A DNA stretch of 64,000 bases from Schizochytrium sp. TIO01 (Eukaryota; Sar; Bigyra; Thraustochytrida; Thraustochytriidae): assembly GCA_004764695.1 (NCBI GenBank), contig SMSO01000032.1:642501-706500 (forward strand). Direction: 5' to 3'. A program made the translations under genes and the position numbers. The notes under the pieces were generated by a model. It saw only the letters and a list, made by a program, of their open reading frames with translations, had not been told where the DNA came from and made no database searches. The stretch's first letter is position 1, and every line of letters begins with the position of its first letter. Shown piece after piece: positions 23,701 to 35,700 of the stretch.

Positions 23701-26700
23701 TTTCTCCTGCCATACCCTCGGTTAGTGAGACACTGTAGCGACTGAGGATAATAGCGGGCTCCTTCGCTTCCTCCACAGCTAAAGTAATTGGTGCAGCAGC
23801 AAGGGAAGCGTACACAGGGTCGGGACTCTGAACACGGTGCGACACAAAGGTGCGCTGGCGAACTGGTTCAAGGATATCATCTTCAAGAGCATTCACTGTT
23901 ACCAGTTGTATGTCGTTCCAGTTCTCACTTGTATACACAAGCTGAGCCGGTGAAACCTCAATGGTGGCTAGCTTGAAGCAATATTGAGAAGAGACATCGC
24001 AATGTCCATCATAGCTGCACGGACGGCTGTAGTCAGGCAATGACCCTAAATCGCGACTTCTGCAGAAGCCGTCCATAGCGTGCAATGAGATAGTTGCAGC
24101 CATGTCTTGGTGAACAGAAGAAACCCAAGGTTTGCTCTTAAGGCGTACACCATATACAAATGTTTCACCCTCAGAAAGAACCACATTATCTAGAAGGGAC
24201 TGAGGCGATGTAACGAATTCTAAACCAACCTCATCATTGTCCTGAATTTCTACTTCTACATTAATAGGGTTGGTTTCAGCATAATCACCATCGAGAGAAT
24301 CAGTAGAAAGAGAAATACTACTGTATCTCTTACCTTCAGACCAAGCGAAGTCATCAGCAACTGCCACAAGGCGCACAAGTTGACTGCGATCCCAGTTGGT
24401 GCGATTAAAGACAAGTAAATCTTGATCAAAGGCCAGAAAGCCAAGCCCGTGCTCCGTAATATGAACAGTAACAGGAGCAAGAGGCTTTGAGTGCAGCTGA
24501 ATTGCAATATCGACGCTCTCGCCTTCATCTAAGGTAATCCAGCGCCTTCCATCCGGCAGATCGACCCTAATCCCAGCAATATCATCATCGACAATATCCA
24601 TACGCAGTTCGTTGCCAACAATTTCGCTATCATCCATGTAAAAGTTCAAATCCTCACTATCATATAGTGAGTCTCCAGAAGACTGGGCTGAAAGATAGAT
24701 AATACCGGTATGAATTTTTCTTCCAGGACAGCGTCACCAAAGGCTCCAACCCAAAGTTCTTGAGGTTCAGCCCACGACTCTTGAGAAAATGTCAGCCGTT
24801 CAGGGAACGCCCAGACTTTCGTATCATGCTCGCATGAGTCTTGACCATGTTGACAGGAGTGTTCAACAGAACAGCTTTCGTCAGTGAGAACATGGTCAGG
24901 AGATACACAAGTGCCAGAAATTGCAGAAGCAATAACTGTAACCTCGCCTCGAGGCTCGGACAGTAGTTGTATAAGGAAGCGTTTACTCTGACCCTCCAGT
25001 AATAAACTGCCCATGGCCGATTCTGAGCCAATACTGAGTTGAACGCCTGCAATATCATCATCACGTACAATAGCCTCAATCTCAACATGATCAAGATCAA
25101 AATAGTCAGCATCAAACGCCGAGGTTGTACGGAAAACCAATTGCGACGAGCGAACACCGAGAGGTTCAGCAATATCATCATTCACAGCAGATACATGTAC
25201 ATCTTGAGGAATCTGCCAGTTGGATACATCGAACTTGAGTGTCGTTGGCCAAGCGCTAAGCTCGTCCTCTGCAAAGTGGGACTCGACTAGAACTTCTCCA
25301 GTTGGACGACTAGATAATGCAACATGAATGACAGAACCATGGATCGAGCCAGCATGATCCTCCTCAAGGTAGAGTTGGAAAGACGAAACATTCAAGCCAG
25401 GCACATCAGCATCTATAAGAAGAAGCTCCACGGGCAAGAGTGGTGAAGCAGCAAAACGTGCGTCAGCACCTGAAGCTTCGATATTCATTTCAAGCCGTAC
25501 ATGCGCATCCGGATGAGCTGCAACATCGTCATTTACGTGCAAAGTTACAGTCCGTACGACATCCCAATTCTCTGGAGTGAAAACTATTGGACCGCGTGCT
25601 GACAGCTCAACACGATCTGCTCCTTCACCTACAAGACTGAGACGGAGAGCAACTCTCTTTTCGGGTCGGTCATGCAACAGGATATTGACAGTACGGTCAG
25701 AGGTACGTTCGTGAAGAACTAGGGACTGAGGCCAGACTGTAAGTCCATTGTGTCGATCCACCACCTTCACTGCGAGCTCTGCAGCTTTACTGCCTGATGT
25801 GACATCTGTGTGCATCACATGAACTACAGTGGGTGGGCACAAAAGAACAGAGGAGCCCTTAGTAAGAACAGTTTCACAAGTTGACTCACCATCATCAAGT
25901 GCACGCAATGATACACGCTGAGGTACATTCCAGTTGTTTTCATCAAAATGCAAGGTATTTAAACGAGGAGCCACAATCTCCACAGGCAAAGCCACTAAGA
26001 CCTCAACTCGAACGCGTTTACGAGGATTACTCATGAGCCGAACGTCATAAAATGAGGTATGCCCATTTTTATTTAAGATTACCTCATCAACAGAAATGCG
26101 AACTCCGTCCTCGTCATCATTGATGACTGAAGCAATAACCTCATCGATAACATTTGAATAAGCTGGGTCTTGTGACTCTGTGATGAATTGAACAGTAATG
26201 TCTTGCTCATCTATTGACTCTGCATAGTCATTATCTACAGGGATGAGTCGTACAGAGTGAGCTACAGACCAAGAATCGGGGAGAATTTCTAGGGTACGTG
26301 GCACCACTGAAAGGCGGTGAGTAGCATTTTCTGGGACCTTAGCTTCAATATAAACTGGAGAGTGCGGGCGGGATGTTAGCTGAATAGTTAACATACTTGC
26401 TACCCAGTCATCAGACTTGAGGTTCTCAGAAAAGCTCAATGCCTTCTTACTGAGTTGAAGACCAGGTTCGTCGTTGTCGAGAATAGCGACCATAATATTT
26501 CCGTGGCTGGCCGTGGATGTGTCATATTCTACACAGTCGCCATGAGGTCCCATAGCTACACAAACAGCTTCATCATCATTGAACATTACATCTTCGCTTG
26601 CTGCTCGCGGAACAATAAGCGTACGAGCCACTGTAATTCCACTTGCAATGTCATCATCGATGGCAGAAATGGTGATTCGTTGCGGAAGTGCCCAGTTTGA

Positions 26701-29700
26701 AGCTGAAAAGGACAACCGCGGAGGTGAGACACGAACTCGGTCATTGAGAGCACAAAAAATATCCTCGTTATTGATCGCGCTGCCCACACAATCGGCATCT
26801 GACCTGCACGGAGTCACACGCGGCCGCAACTCGCCAGAAACAGCGGAGATACAGTGGCCGTTTGAGATATTGAAGTCTACCGTCACAGCCCGGTCTGCAT
26901 GCAGTGCTGATACTTGTGGTTTGCGAGCAAGCCGCACCTCTACAGTCTCTACCAGACCATCTTCTGAGACACTGACGGTATGTTTTGAGAGAACGATACG
27001 CGTTGAGGCATCTTGAACCACCTGGACAGTAAGTTCTTCAACAAGCTGATGATAAACGTTGTCAGGGGAAACAGCCTCGTGCAGAATAACAGCAACGTAC
27101 TGATCGGCCTCACCAACATCTGACTGCACAGAAACTCGCGCCTCTTGAGGATGATTCCACGACTTGGGACCAAATACTAACTGTCGAGGCTCCACTGCAA
27201 TACCTGTGGCGCTCATGGCAAGATTTACAGTAACGGGAGCCCACGGGCGGCTAGCCAGTGATACGTTGTATGTCGCGGAATCAGCTTGCGCATCGAGGTG
27301 CAAAAGAGGTTTAGAAAACTCAACAGCTGCAATATCGGCATCTTCAATCTCAATCAATACGGCGCACTCACTTGCCTCAATCAAACTAACACCATTCGGA
27401 CTAGCCATGGTATCCACTTGAAAGCATGTGGCACGGACGAAGCGGTTATCGCGGTCACTACTCATGCTCAATCCAACCTTGGACATGTGCACAGGCGCTT
27501 CCACACGCTCGTCCACGAATACGCGAAGTGTTACTGTTTGAGGAATATGCCAGTTGTCCATGTCGAAAAACAACGTCTTGTCGTTCATTGCCAAGTATGC
27601 ACCAGTTCCCTTGACACATTCAACACTGCGCCCAAGTGCTTTATCTGTGCTTGCTAACTCACAATCCATATTCGTAGCACAAGGCCCGAGGTGAAATACA
27701 GGTCCGTTTCGGCGATCGAGACAGAATCCGTCATATTCTGTTAAATCTACACGAACAAGAGCACCCTCGCGCGGGGAAGCAGCTAGCCAGACATCAAAGT
27801 AAACTTCCTGCATAGGATTTAACTCACTGAGACCTTGTACGCGCGTGGTACTCATTACGAGACCAGGAACATCAGAGTCAGTGATGCGCATTGGAACTGG
27901 TTCAACAGAAAGCCCATGATACAGAAAGTCCTTTGAGCCAACCACAAAATGGATTTCCTCAAATGTTGCCTTTGAGTCAGACGTGAGCATCAGACCATCA
28001 CAAGGAATATGCATAACAACGCTACGTGGAGTCATCCAATCGTCCGGTGTAAACACCAACTGCGGAGGATTGAAGATTGCTTTTCGCGAAGCATTAAAAC
28101 GCATGTACACATCTTGCGCTGGAGCCAATGACGAATTTGCAAGGCGTACAACAAGCATAGTAGACGCTCCTTCTGAAAGGTCAAGCGAAGTTGGAGTAAC
28201 AACAAATTGTGGTTCCTCGCCATGGGACTGCGTATCGTTGACGAAAACCATGACAACAGGGGCATCTGCCTCTGTAAACGTTGGATCAGAAGATGAAACC
28301 TTGTGGTACAGCTGTACCACTTGCAAAAAGTCTTCTTCGACCCTGTCATCAATTGCTCGAACCGTAACACGTTGCGCATCTCCCCAGTTTGCCGAAGTGA
28401 ACTCCAACACTAAAGGATCCAGTTCAATATCCTCTCCAGGAGGTAATATCACACTAACTGAGACAATGCTTGTTGGCTCCCTGGCAAGTTTAATCGTGTA
28501 AACACCAGCAGACCCCCCCTCGGTAAGCTCAAGTTTTGCAGGGCGGATAACTAAGGCCGCAGACTCATCCGTGCCATGCGTGACATCATGAATCACAACA
28601 TTGATCGTATCAGCATCCTGATCATCCTCGTCCACAACAAATCTCAAATCCTTCGACTCTAACCGGTGGCGGATAACAACAGTATGAGGGTCATCCTCTA
28701 AAACGCCGTCATCCCGTGCATATACCTGAACATACTGAGAAGTATTCCAGTTCCCTGGTATAAAGAAGATCTCTTGAGGAGATGCGTCAAGTTGGTCCCG
28801 AGGTGGGAGGACCACAGTCGCTGTGACAGCTGAATCAGGTTGCCGATCGAGTTTAATGCCATACTCTCGTACAGTACCATCTCCTTCCCAGAGCTCAATG
28901 CCAGTGTCAAAGATCACTAGATGGCCACGCTCCTCTTCGCTCAGTTCCATCAGATTACGACTCTTTGCACGGGATGTGCGGACATTACGAAGAAGCACCG
29001 TTTCTGCGTCTGGGTGATCCGCAGTGATATAGATATCGTAAGAAGTGCTTGCCTCAAGACCTTCAAGCATTCCCTCTTGTTCCTGGCTTCCACCCACGGC
29101 ACGTACCATCGAGTAAAACGCATCGTCAAAGTCGCTGTCAGCACATGCAAGAATGTCCTCCTTGGAGGGCTGAGGGCTGCCTGCCAACAATGCATAGAGC
29201 CATACCTGCATGGTTTGTGAGGCACGGAAACGCACAGCCACAGAATCGTCCGTGCGCTTACCAGCAACAACCCGTTCGAGGACGGCGCCGGCATTGCGAC
29301 CTTCAGCAAGATCATCACCAGCTTCTGCCGAGCTTGAATTTGCTGATTCAATTAAGAGAGAATTATGTTGCTTACAGTCACAACCGCCACGCTCACCGCG
29401 GTTATTGTAGCACCAGCCTCCATCAACATCTCGGTCAATGCAGCGATAGTGTGCAACACCCTTGTGGTAAATAGGGAAAACGCAGGCGTCACCTTGTGCA
29501 GCAGCTCCAGTGCCTGTGGTAACACACTTGGGCATTTGACGTGAAGATGCTGCAGGTAAACTTTCATGAGCGTCACCAGTTTGGGAAGTAGGGTTTACGC
29601 CGCTGCACTTACAGCCTGCAATATTTCCATTCACAACACAAAATCCTTCTCCTCCCCAACCAGATCCAATGCACTCGTGATGTTCCTGGCCGTCATACCA

Positions 29701-32700
29701 AAAGGGGAACGAGCAGGGCAATCCGGCTTTGGCTTCCCCCAAGCCATTGGATGCACATTCTACCCGGGGATGAGCAAGATCACCAAGGGAAAGCTGATCA
29801 AAGTCAACATTGATCTCCTGCCGAGCTTTGCTTCCAGAAAATGGGCCACACTTACAGCTTGCCCACTTTCCGTTCCGCATAAAGCAGGAGCAGGAGGACG
29901 CCACGCACGTACATGGCTCATGGCATTCAACTCCAGCCGTGAGAAATGTACCTCGTTCACCATCAGAAACACAAATAGGTGGCATAGTGGAGCTAGAGTG
30001 TGCATTAACCTGAACGGACGCGCAGCTGGGGGCGCGCATCGACATCATGTTTACACCAAGCGCATGTAATCTCTCAACAAGATCCTTTGCGATCTGACTA
30101 TGTAATTTTTCGAAGGTTTCACAGAATGAACGACACTCCAACATAGTTGGGCATTGAAAAGTTAGGGTCATTTGAATACCCCCCTTGAATCCTCCAACTG
30201 AGGCAACCTTTCCGGATCGGCGCGAGACAACCTCAGTCGCCAGGGCTTCGAAAAATCCTGGCATGTGTGCTTTGCGCTGGGTTTGTGAGGCGGGAACCAT
30301 ACCAAGATAAGCCTCGATAGTATGAACAATGCGCCTCGCACGACTAGGCTCAATGGTGCGGATCCCGCCGAGCCATACATCAAGAACATGAGTCCCCACG
30401 CTCGGGCTGCTAGATGAGTCCATATCATGTTCAGTCATAGATGTGTTCAAAGCCTCGTTTTTGGCAGAAAAGTCGCCCAGAGTCGGCGCTTCTGTTGAAA
30501 ATGAGGCAAAATCTTCAAAGCCTTCAAGGCTGGCAAGGATTCGTCGACTTGCGACCGAATAAGAACTCTGAACGTCAACATACAAAACATCACGCTGAGT
30601 TCCATCGGTAACAGTCTGATCAACAAAGCCGTCTGAGGTAAACGAGTACTCTGATGGCCCAGTGGCCTCAAATATGGTTCCTGATGCAAGATCGAGCCCA
30701 CTCCTGCGAGACAAGAGTGGAGCAAACCGAATGGTTTCACTATAAAAGCGGTCCATCACTACAGTTATAGAGCCACTCACGTCTGCCTCTCCCTGGACAT
30801 CAATAACACCATAAAGAGGCATTGTACTTTCATCCACAGATGTTGCGGCAACCTCAAGCGTACCTGTTAAACGAGAAGTGTAAGTTCCTGTCACAGTAAG
30901 AGTACCCGAAGGTTCTGCGTCAGAACCTGGATGAACAATGCCTTCGTTCAGTAAATCACCTTCGATAGTCGCATATCCAAGCAAAGTACCACCTTCCATA
31001 ACCGAAAGACCACCAACATCATCATCAGAAATTTCATTCAGGTCAGCCAAAAGGAAATCAGGTACAATATCACGTATGACCTGTGCAGACTCCTGAAGAG
31101 CAATCAAAGCTCCATCAAGCTCAAGTGAGCCATGAACTTCAATTTCACCTGTACTGATGATATCCACCGCGGCAATCAGAGATGCGTCCTGATCAATCAT
31201 AATGGTTCCAACTGAAATAATTTGGGGATCGGCATCACTGGTCGATGACAACTTCGAGACACTGTCGGATGTGAAGATTAACTCAGCACTAGGCATCACA
31301 AAGATGTCCCGGGTCGCTGTCAAGCCACCGTCAATCTGACAACGCGCACCAGTCTGTAGAGAAAGTTCACCAGTTTTTAGTAAAATGTCATGAAACACAG
31401 CACCCTTGTCACTAGAGCCTGTTCCAGCAGCATCATTAGCAATAATCACAGATCCATCCACTTCCATAAATCCTTGGAAGTCTGCGCTTGCACTGAGTAA
31501 GAGTTCGCCTACTACAGTCAAAATAGCACTGGAGGCCGATGCACAAGAGCCACGCATGTCAACAAAGGCTTGCGAATCAATGGTCATTGATCCAGCAATT
31601 TGCACAAAACTTGAGACTGAGGAAACAAGAGTAGCATTGTCAAAGATGGTAAGCTCACCCTCTGCATCAATAATAAGCTCACCTTCATTTACAAGCCATT
31701 CGCCTTCCCGGACTTCGGCAAGTCCCACAATAGTTGCCTCACCTGTTGGCTGAACAATGAGACTACCTGTGGACTCGACACTACCTCCCAATTGCGCAAC
31801 AGAGGCCAGTGTGACGTTTCCGTAGTTGCGGAAGGTGCCCGAGTTTACGAACTGAGCACTTGTAGACTGACCCACGCCAGACCCTGATCCTGATGAAGAA
31901 AACACAAGATTTGCGCCAGCACTGATCATCATATCTCCTGCGTTCTCGGTAGAACCTTGGAGGGTGAATGAAGAAGACCAGAATGCTGCTGAGCCCGTTT
32001 CATGAATTTCCATGCCACCACGGAGCAGACCATCACCAAGGAAGTCAACTTTGCACCCTGCACCGATAAGGATTGTTCCGGCACCACCTACCTCGCCGTC
32101 GAACTCAGCATTAGCACCTAAAAGCTCCATTACACCATCGACTTGCGTTGCACCAGATGAAATTACAGTATTCGTAAACCTTGTATCCGCATCAGTGGTG
32201 ACAAAAAGGGAGCCATCATTTCGCATAGTCGCACCGATGTAGGCTTGTCCACCAAGATAAAGCTGTGCTGAGTCTACAACCGTCCATTCTGCTGATGTCT
32301 GAGACACTGTGACCTCACCTAGTAGCTCCCACTCACTAGATTCAGCTAGGACTACGGCACCAAATCCTTGCACCCGAGACTCTGTTGTGGAAGTGCATTC
32401 TGCCGATGCACAAATAAAAACGCTCGATGCGTCGGTACCTGTATCAAGAATACCATCGTGAGCAAAAGAACCCGCCATAGTGACATTGGCGTTATCTAAA
32501 TAGACAGCACCCCCTATGTCAATAGTCACATCACCGGTGAAGCGTGCCGTACCACGAAGGATCACAGCGCCCGAGAAGGAAGCCGATCCTTGACTTATAA
32601 GAGTGGAGCTGAAAATTGATGGTGCAGTGTTTTCTGAAGCAATCAAAAGCCGGCCACGGTTAAGAGTGTGGCCTCTACTCCGCAACCGGCCTTTAGCGAC

Positions 32701-35700
32701 AAGAGATGCATCGTTATCAATCGATAAAACACCATCGGAAACCCACAACGCACCTTGGTCAAGGGTCACACGAGTGGCTTGCACCACAACCACAGCATCA
32801 TGTGCAACGATTACGGAGCCACCAATTGCGCTCGATCCAGAGAAGGTCAGAACACAGGTGTTGTTTACAGCCAGAAGGCCATCCAAAACTGAACTGTGAA
32901 GATTGAGCTTAGAGTCTGAGGATGTACACGCCATTGTAGAGCCTTCCTTTGCTTCAAGACTTCCAGTGCTTTGTAGTTCTGTACCCTCCATTGTAAGGGT
33001 GGCAGTACGAGCCACAATGACTGTACCTTTGCTGGAAAGCGCAACGTATTGGTCTGTAAGAGAACGATATGCAGTTCCTGTTACGAGATCCTGCGCAAAG
33101 ATGGAATTACCCATAAAACGAAGTTTACCACGAGAGGCAACAGAGATTTGAGCGTTTTCATCTGAAGAAAATTCATTCTCAAAGACAAGTATGCCACCAT
33201 CTTCCACGCTAACAAATGCGCCCTTTGTTTGATAGTATATTCCATCAAAATATACGGCTGGTGAGTACACATCAATTTGCGCTCCATCGACAGTAGTAGA
33301 TCCAGTCTCTGTTACTGCAAAGTCACCGTAGAGGACAAGTGAGCTCCCGTAACCCAACTCTAGTTCACCATCACAAATGAAGAATGAGTCTTCGTCAAAA
33401 GTCGAAGCACCAAAGATTGCGACGCCACCTCCTTCCTCAACTGTGATGGAGCCAGACACTTCGAGCAAAGCTTCAAAGGTGACGTTGCCAGTGGAGGCAA
33501 CATGAAGGGAGCCACGTACGTATACATCTTGTGAGTAGATTGTCTCATCAAGCAACGTAAGGTTACCATCAATGGTGATATTACCAGCGCTGTCGAGCGC
33601 GCGTACGAATTCGACTTGGGCAGTAGGGCCAATGTACATGCGACCAAAATTCTGCATGGGCCGGTCAATCGAGGCAACACCATGAATAGCGATATCAGCC
33701 TCATCAGCAACGAAAAGTCCACCAGTATCTAGAATACGGCCATTAAAGTCCACAGAAGAGGACCTTGAAACATCAACTTCAACGCCATCAGCCTGGGCAA
33801 AGGCAACTGCGAGCGCACCCGCAGCAGATCCAGATGCCGTAGATAGCAAGCTCGCCTCAGGGGTTTGGTCGCGTCGTTGCCAACCATGAACCTGTTGCAA
33901 AGAGCGTCGCAATGTGCGTGCGGAAGTACGAGTCTCCAAGCGAACGCTAAGACCATCTGTAGAAGTTAATTTCAGTTGTCGAGTCAGAGACTCCAGTAGT
34001 GTAGCTTCGCTTGGGAAAGCCTCGCATGTGTGCACGGGAAGTGTCCACTCTACACCAACTCCTGCAGAGGCACCCATGTCAAAACGAACATTGGTTGTGT
34101 ACACACGATCGGGGCAAGAGAGCAGGCGACGTCCGGAGGCACTAGCCACGTCATACTTAAACAAGTTACGCTCAAACTCAGCGAGGATTGTTTGGGAATC
34201 AAGGCCAATGTGCACTCGACCAGTGTTCACCACATCACCTCCAACATTTGCAGAACCACCAAAGTATATCTGCCCATTGACTTTAAGAAATCCAGCACCT
34301 GTATACATGCCTGCGATAAGAACATTGCTTGACGACCCAACAATAAAACGCCCCTCGTTGACTACACGGTGAGAAAGCAATGTGTGACCCTCAAAGCTCA
34401 CAGTGCCATAAACAGTGAGGGCACCAGTGTGAACAACCGAGTTCATAAACACCATTGACTGACCTTGAGGAATGACCAGGTCGCCATCAGCAAACACTGG
34501 ACTGGTAAACACGGTCGTGCCAGACGAAGCAGCTCCGCCGGGACTCGAACTGAGTGAGCGTCGTGCCATAACAAGGTTCTCTGGATATTCAACGGCAATA
34601 ACTCCGCCACTTGAAAGGCGAACTTGACCATCCACCCGAAGACGCGAGGCAGTGTCAAGGAAGGCTCTTACTGCAGCTCGGGTGCCGACAACATGTATGG
34701 CACCTGATAGCTGGGGTGTATCCCGGTCACAACCCTCCTTTTTGTTGCTAGGTGCAATGACAACCTGAGAGTCTTCAATAGAAAGTACCGAGCCTTCTGC
34801 GAACTCAAGTGAGCATGTACCAACTGCTGTGAGCGTTGTGTCACCAACTAAATTTATGCGAGCACCACTTTTAGCTCGCATAATACCACGCACAATTACC
34901 TGTGCGGAAAGTTGTGTCTTGCTCTGAAGAAGTTGATACTGTAAGAGAGCTGCTTTGTCAACAAGTTCATTGACCAGTGAGGTCTGGACTGAGAGTGTTT
35001 TAAGGCCAAACTCGTTTTCAACACGAGGTTGTCCTTCAAGTTTAACAAAGGCCTCTGAGCTAGGGACCTCCCAAACTGCATCAGAACCAACACGCAGGAA
35101 ACCCCTATTAATAAGACCAAAGGCAGAGCGGAAGGTGCCAGCAGTAATTTCCAGGAACCCATCGTTAAGGATCCGCGCATCAATGGTGGCTGAGCCCTTC
35201 ACTTCGAGGTAACCAAGGTTACGCAAGCCGCACTCTCGTCCAGAAGAAGCGCAGCGAAAAGCCAAATCTCCCTCGAGAACCATACTTGCACCAGGAAGGA
35301 TGGTCAGCTTGGTGCGAGGTGACAGCAGGGCACCAGCGCCGCGCTCCACCAGTCCATGGCCAAAGAGGTCAACTCGCGCAAGATCGAGAAGTGGCATAAT
35401 TGCAGAGGAGTGTTCAAGGTCCTGCTCCTCATGGTGATCATCATCGTGAAGATCGCTTGAAGATATTTCCAAATCGCCTAGCACAACGAGAAAACCACGG
35501 TCAGAGCCCGTTAGTGTAACCGAGCCACCTAGACGGAGCAGACCACCGGGAAGAACAACTATTCCCTGCTCTAGATGTACCGAGTCAGCGTCCGTGAGGT
35601 CAAGTATGCCACCACGACCAATAACACTAAGGCGCCCGATCCGAATGCTACCGGTCAAGAAAAGGGTCTTCGTACTATCTCGATCCTTCTTGGCAGCACC

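Larger units (their letters stand above)
18190..28930 (-). repeat. first block of Calx-beta-like NWN repeats (about 26 units)
   Basis: This is the same repeat family as the block at 11165-16020: an Asn/Ser-Trp core followed by PQ.V.V.A.DD and a V.D.D.AG end, about every 110-140 residues. Core examples are GNWNTSQYVQVYARDD, SNWALPQRITISAIDDD, ENWNDIQLVTVNALEDD and TNWDVPQVVTVTG. Units near 19000-20700 are more degenerate. Inserted GxC..C...DC..C loops recur here too. All three apparent frameshifts fall inside this block. Confidence 0.75.

Noticed and set aside
18216-24719. Programmed -1 ribosomal frameshifting or short introns as the explanation for the breaks in the giant gene.
   Set aside because: Three sites would be needed, one of them has no slippery heptamer, and the short GT..AG stretches nearby (18 and 39 nt) are multiples of three, so removing them would not change the frame.
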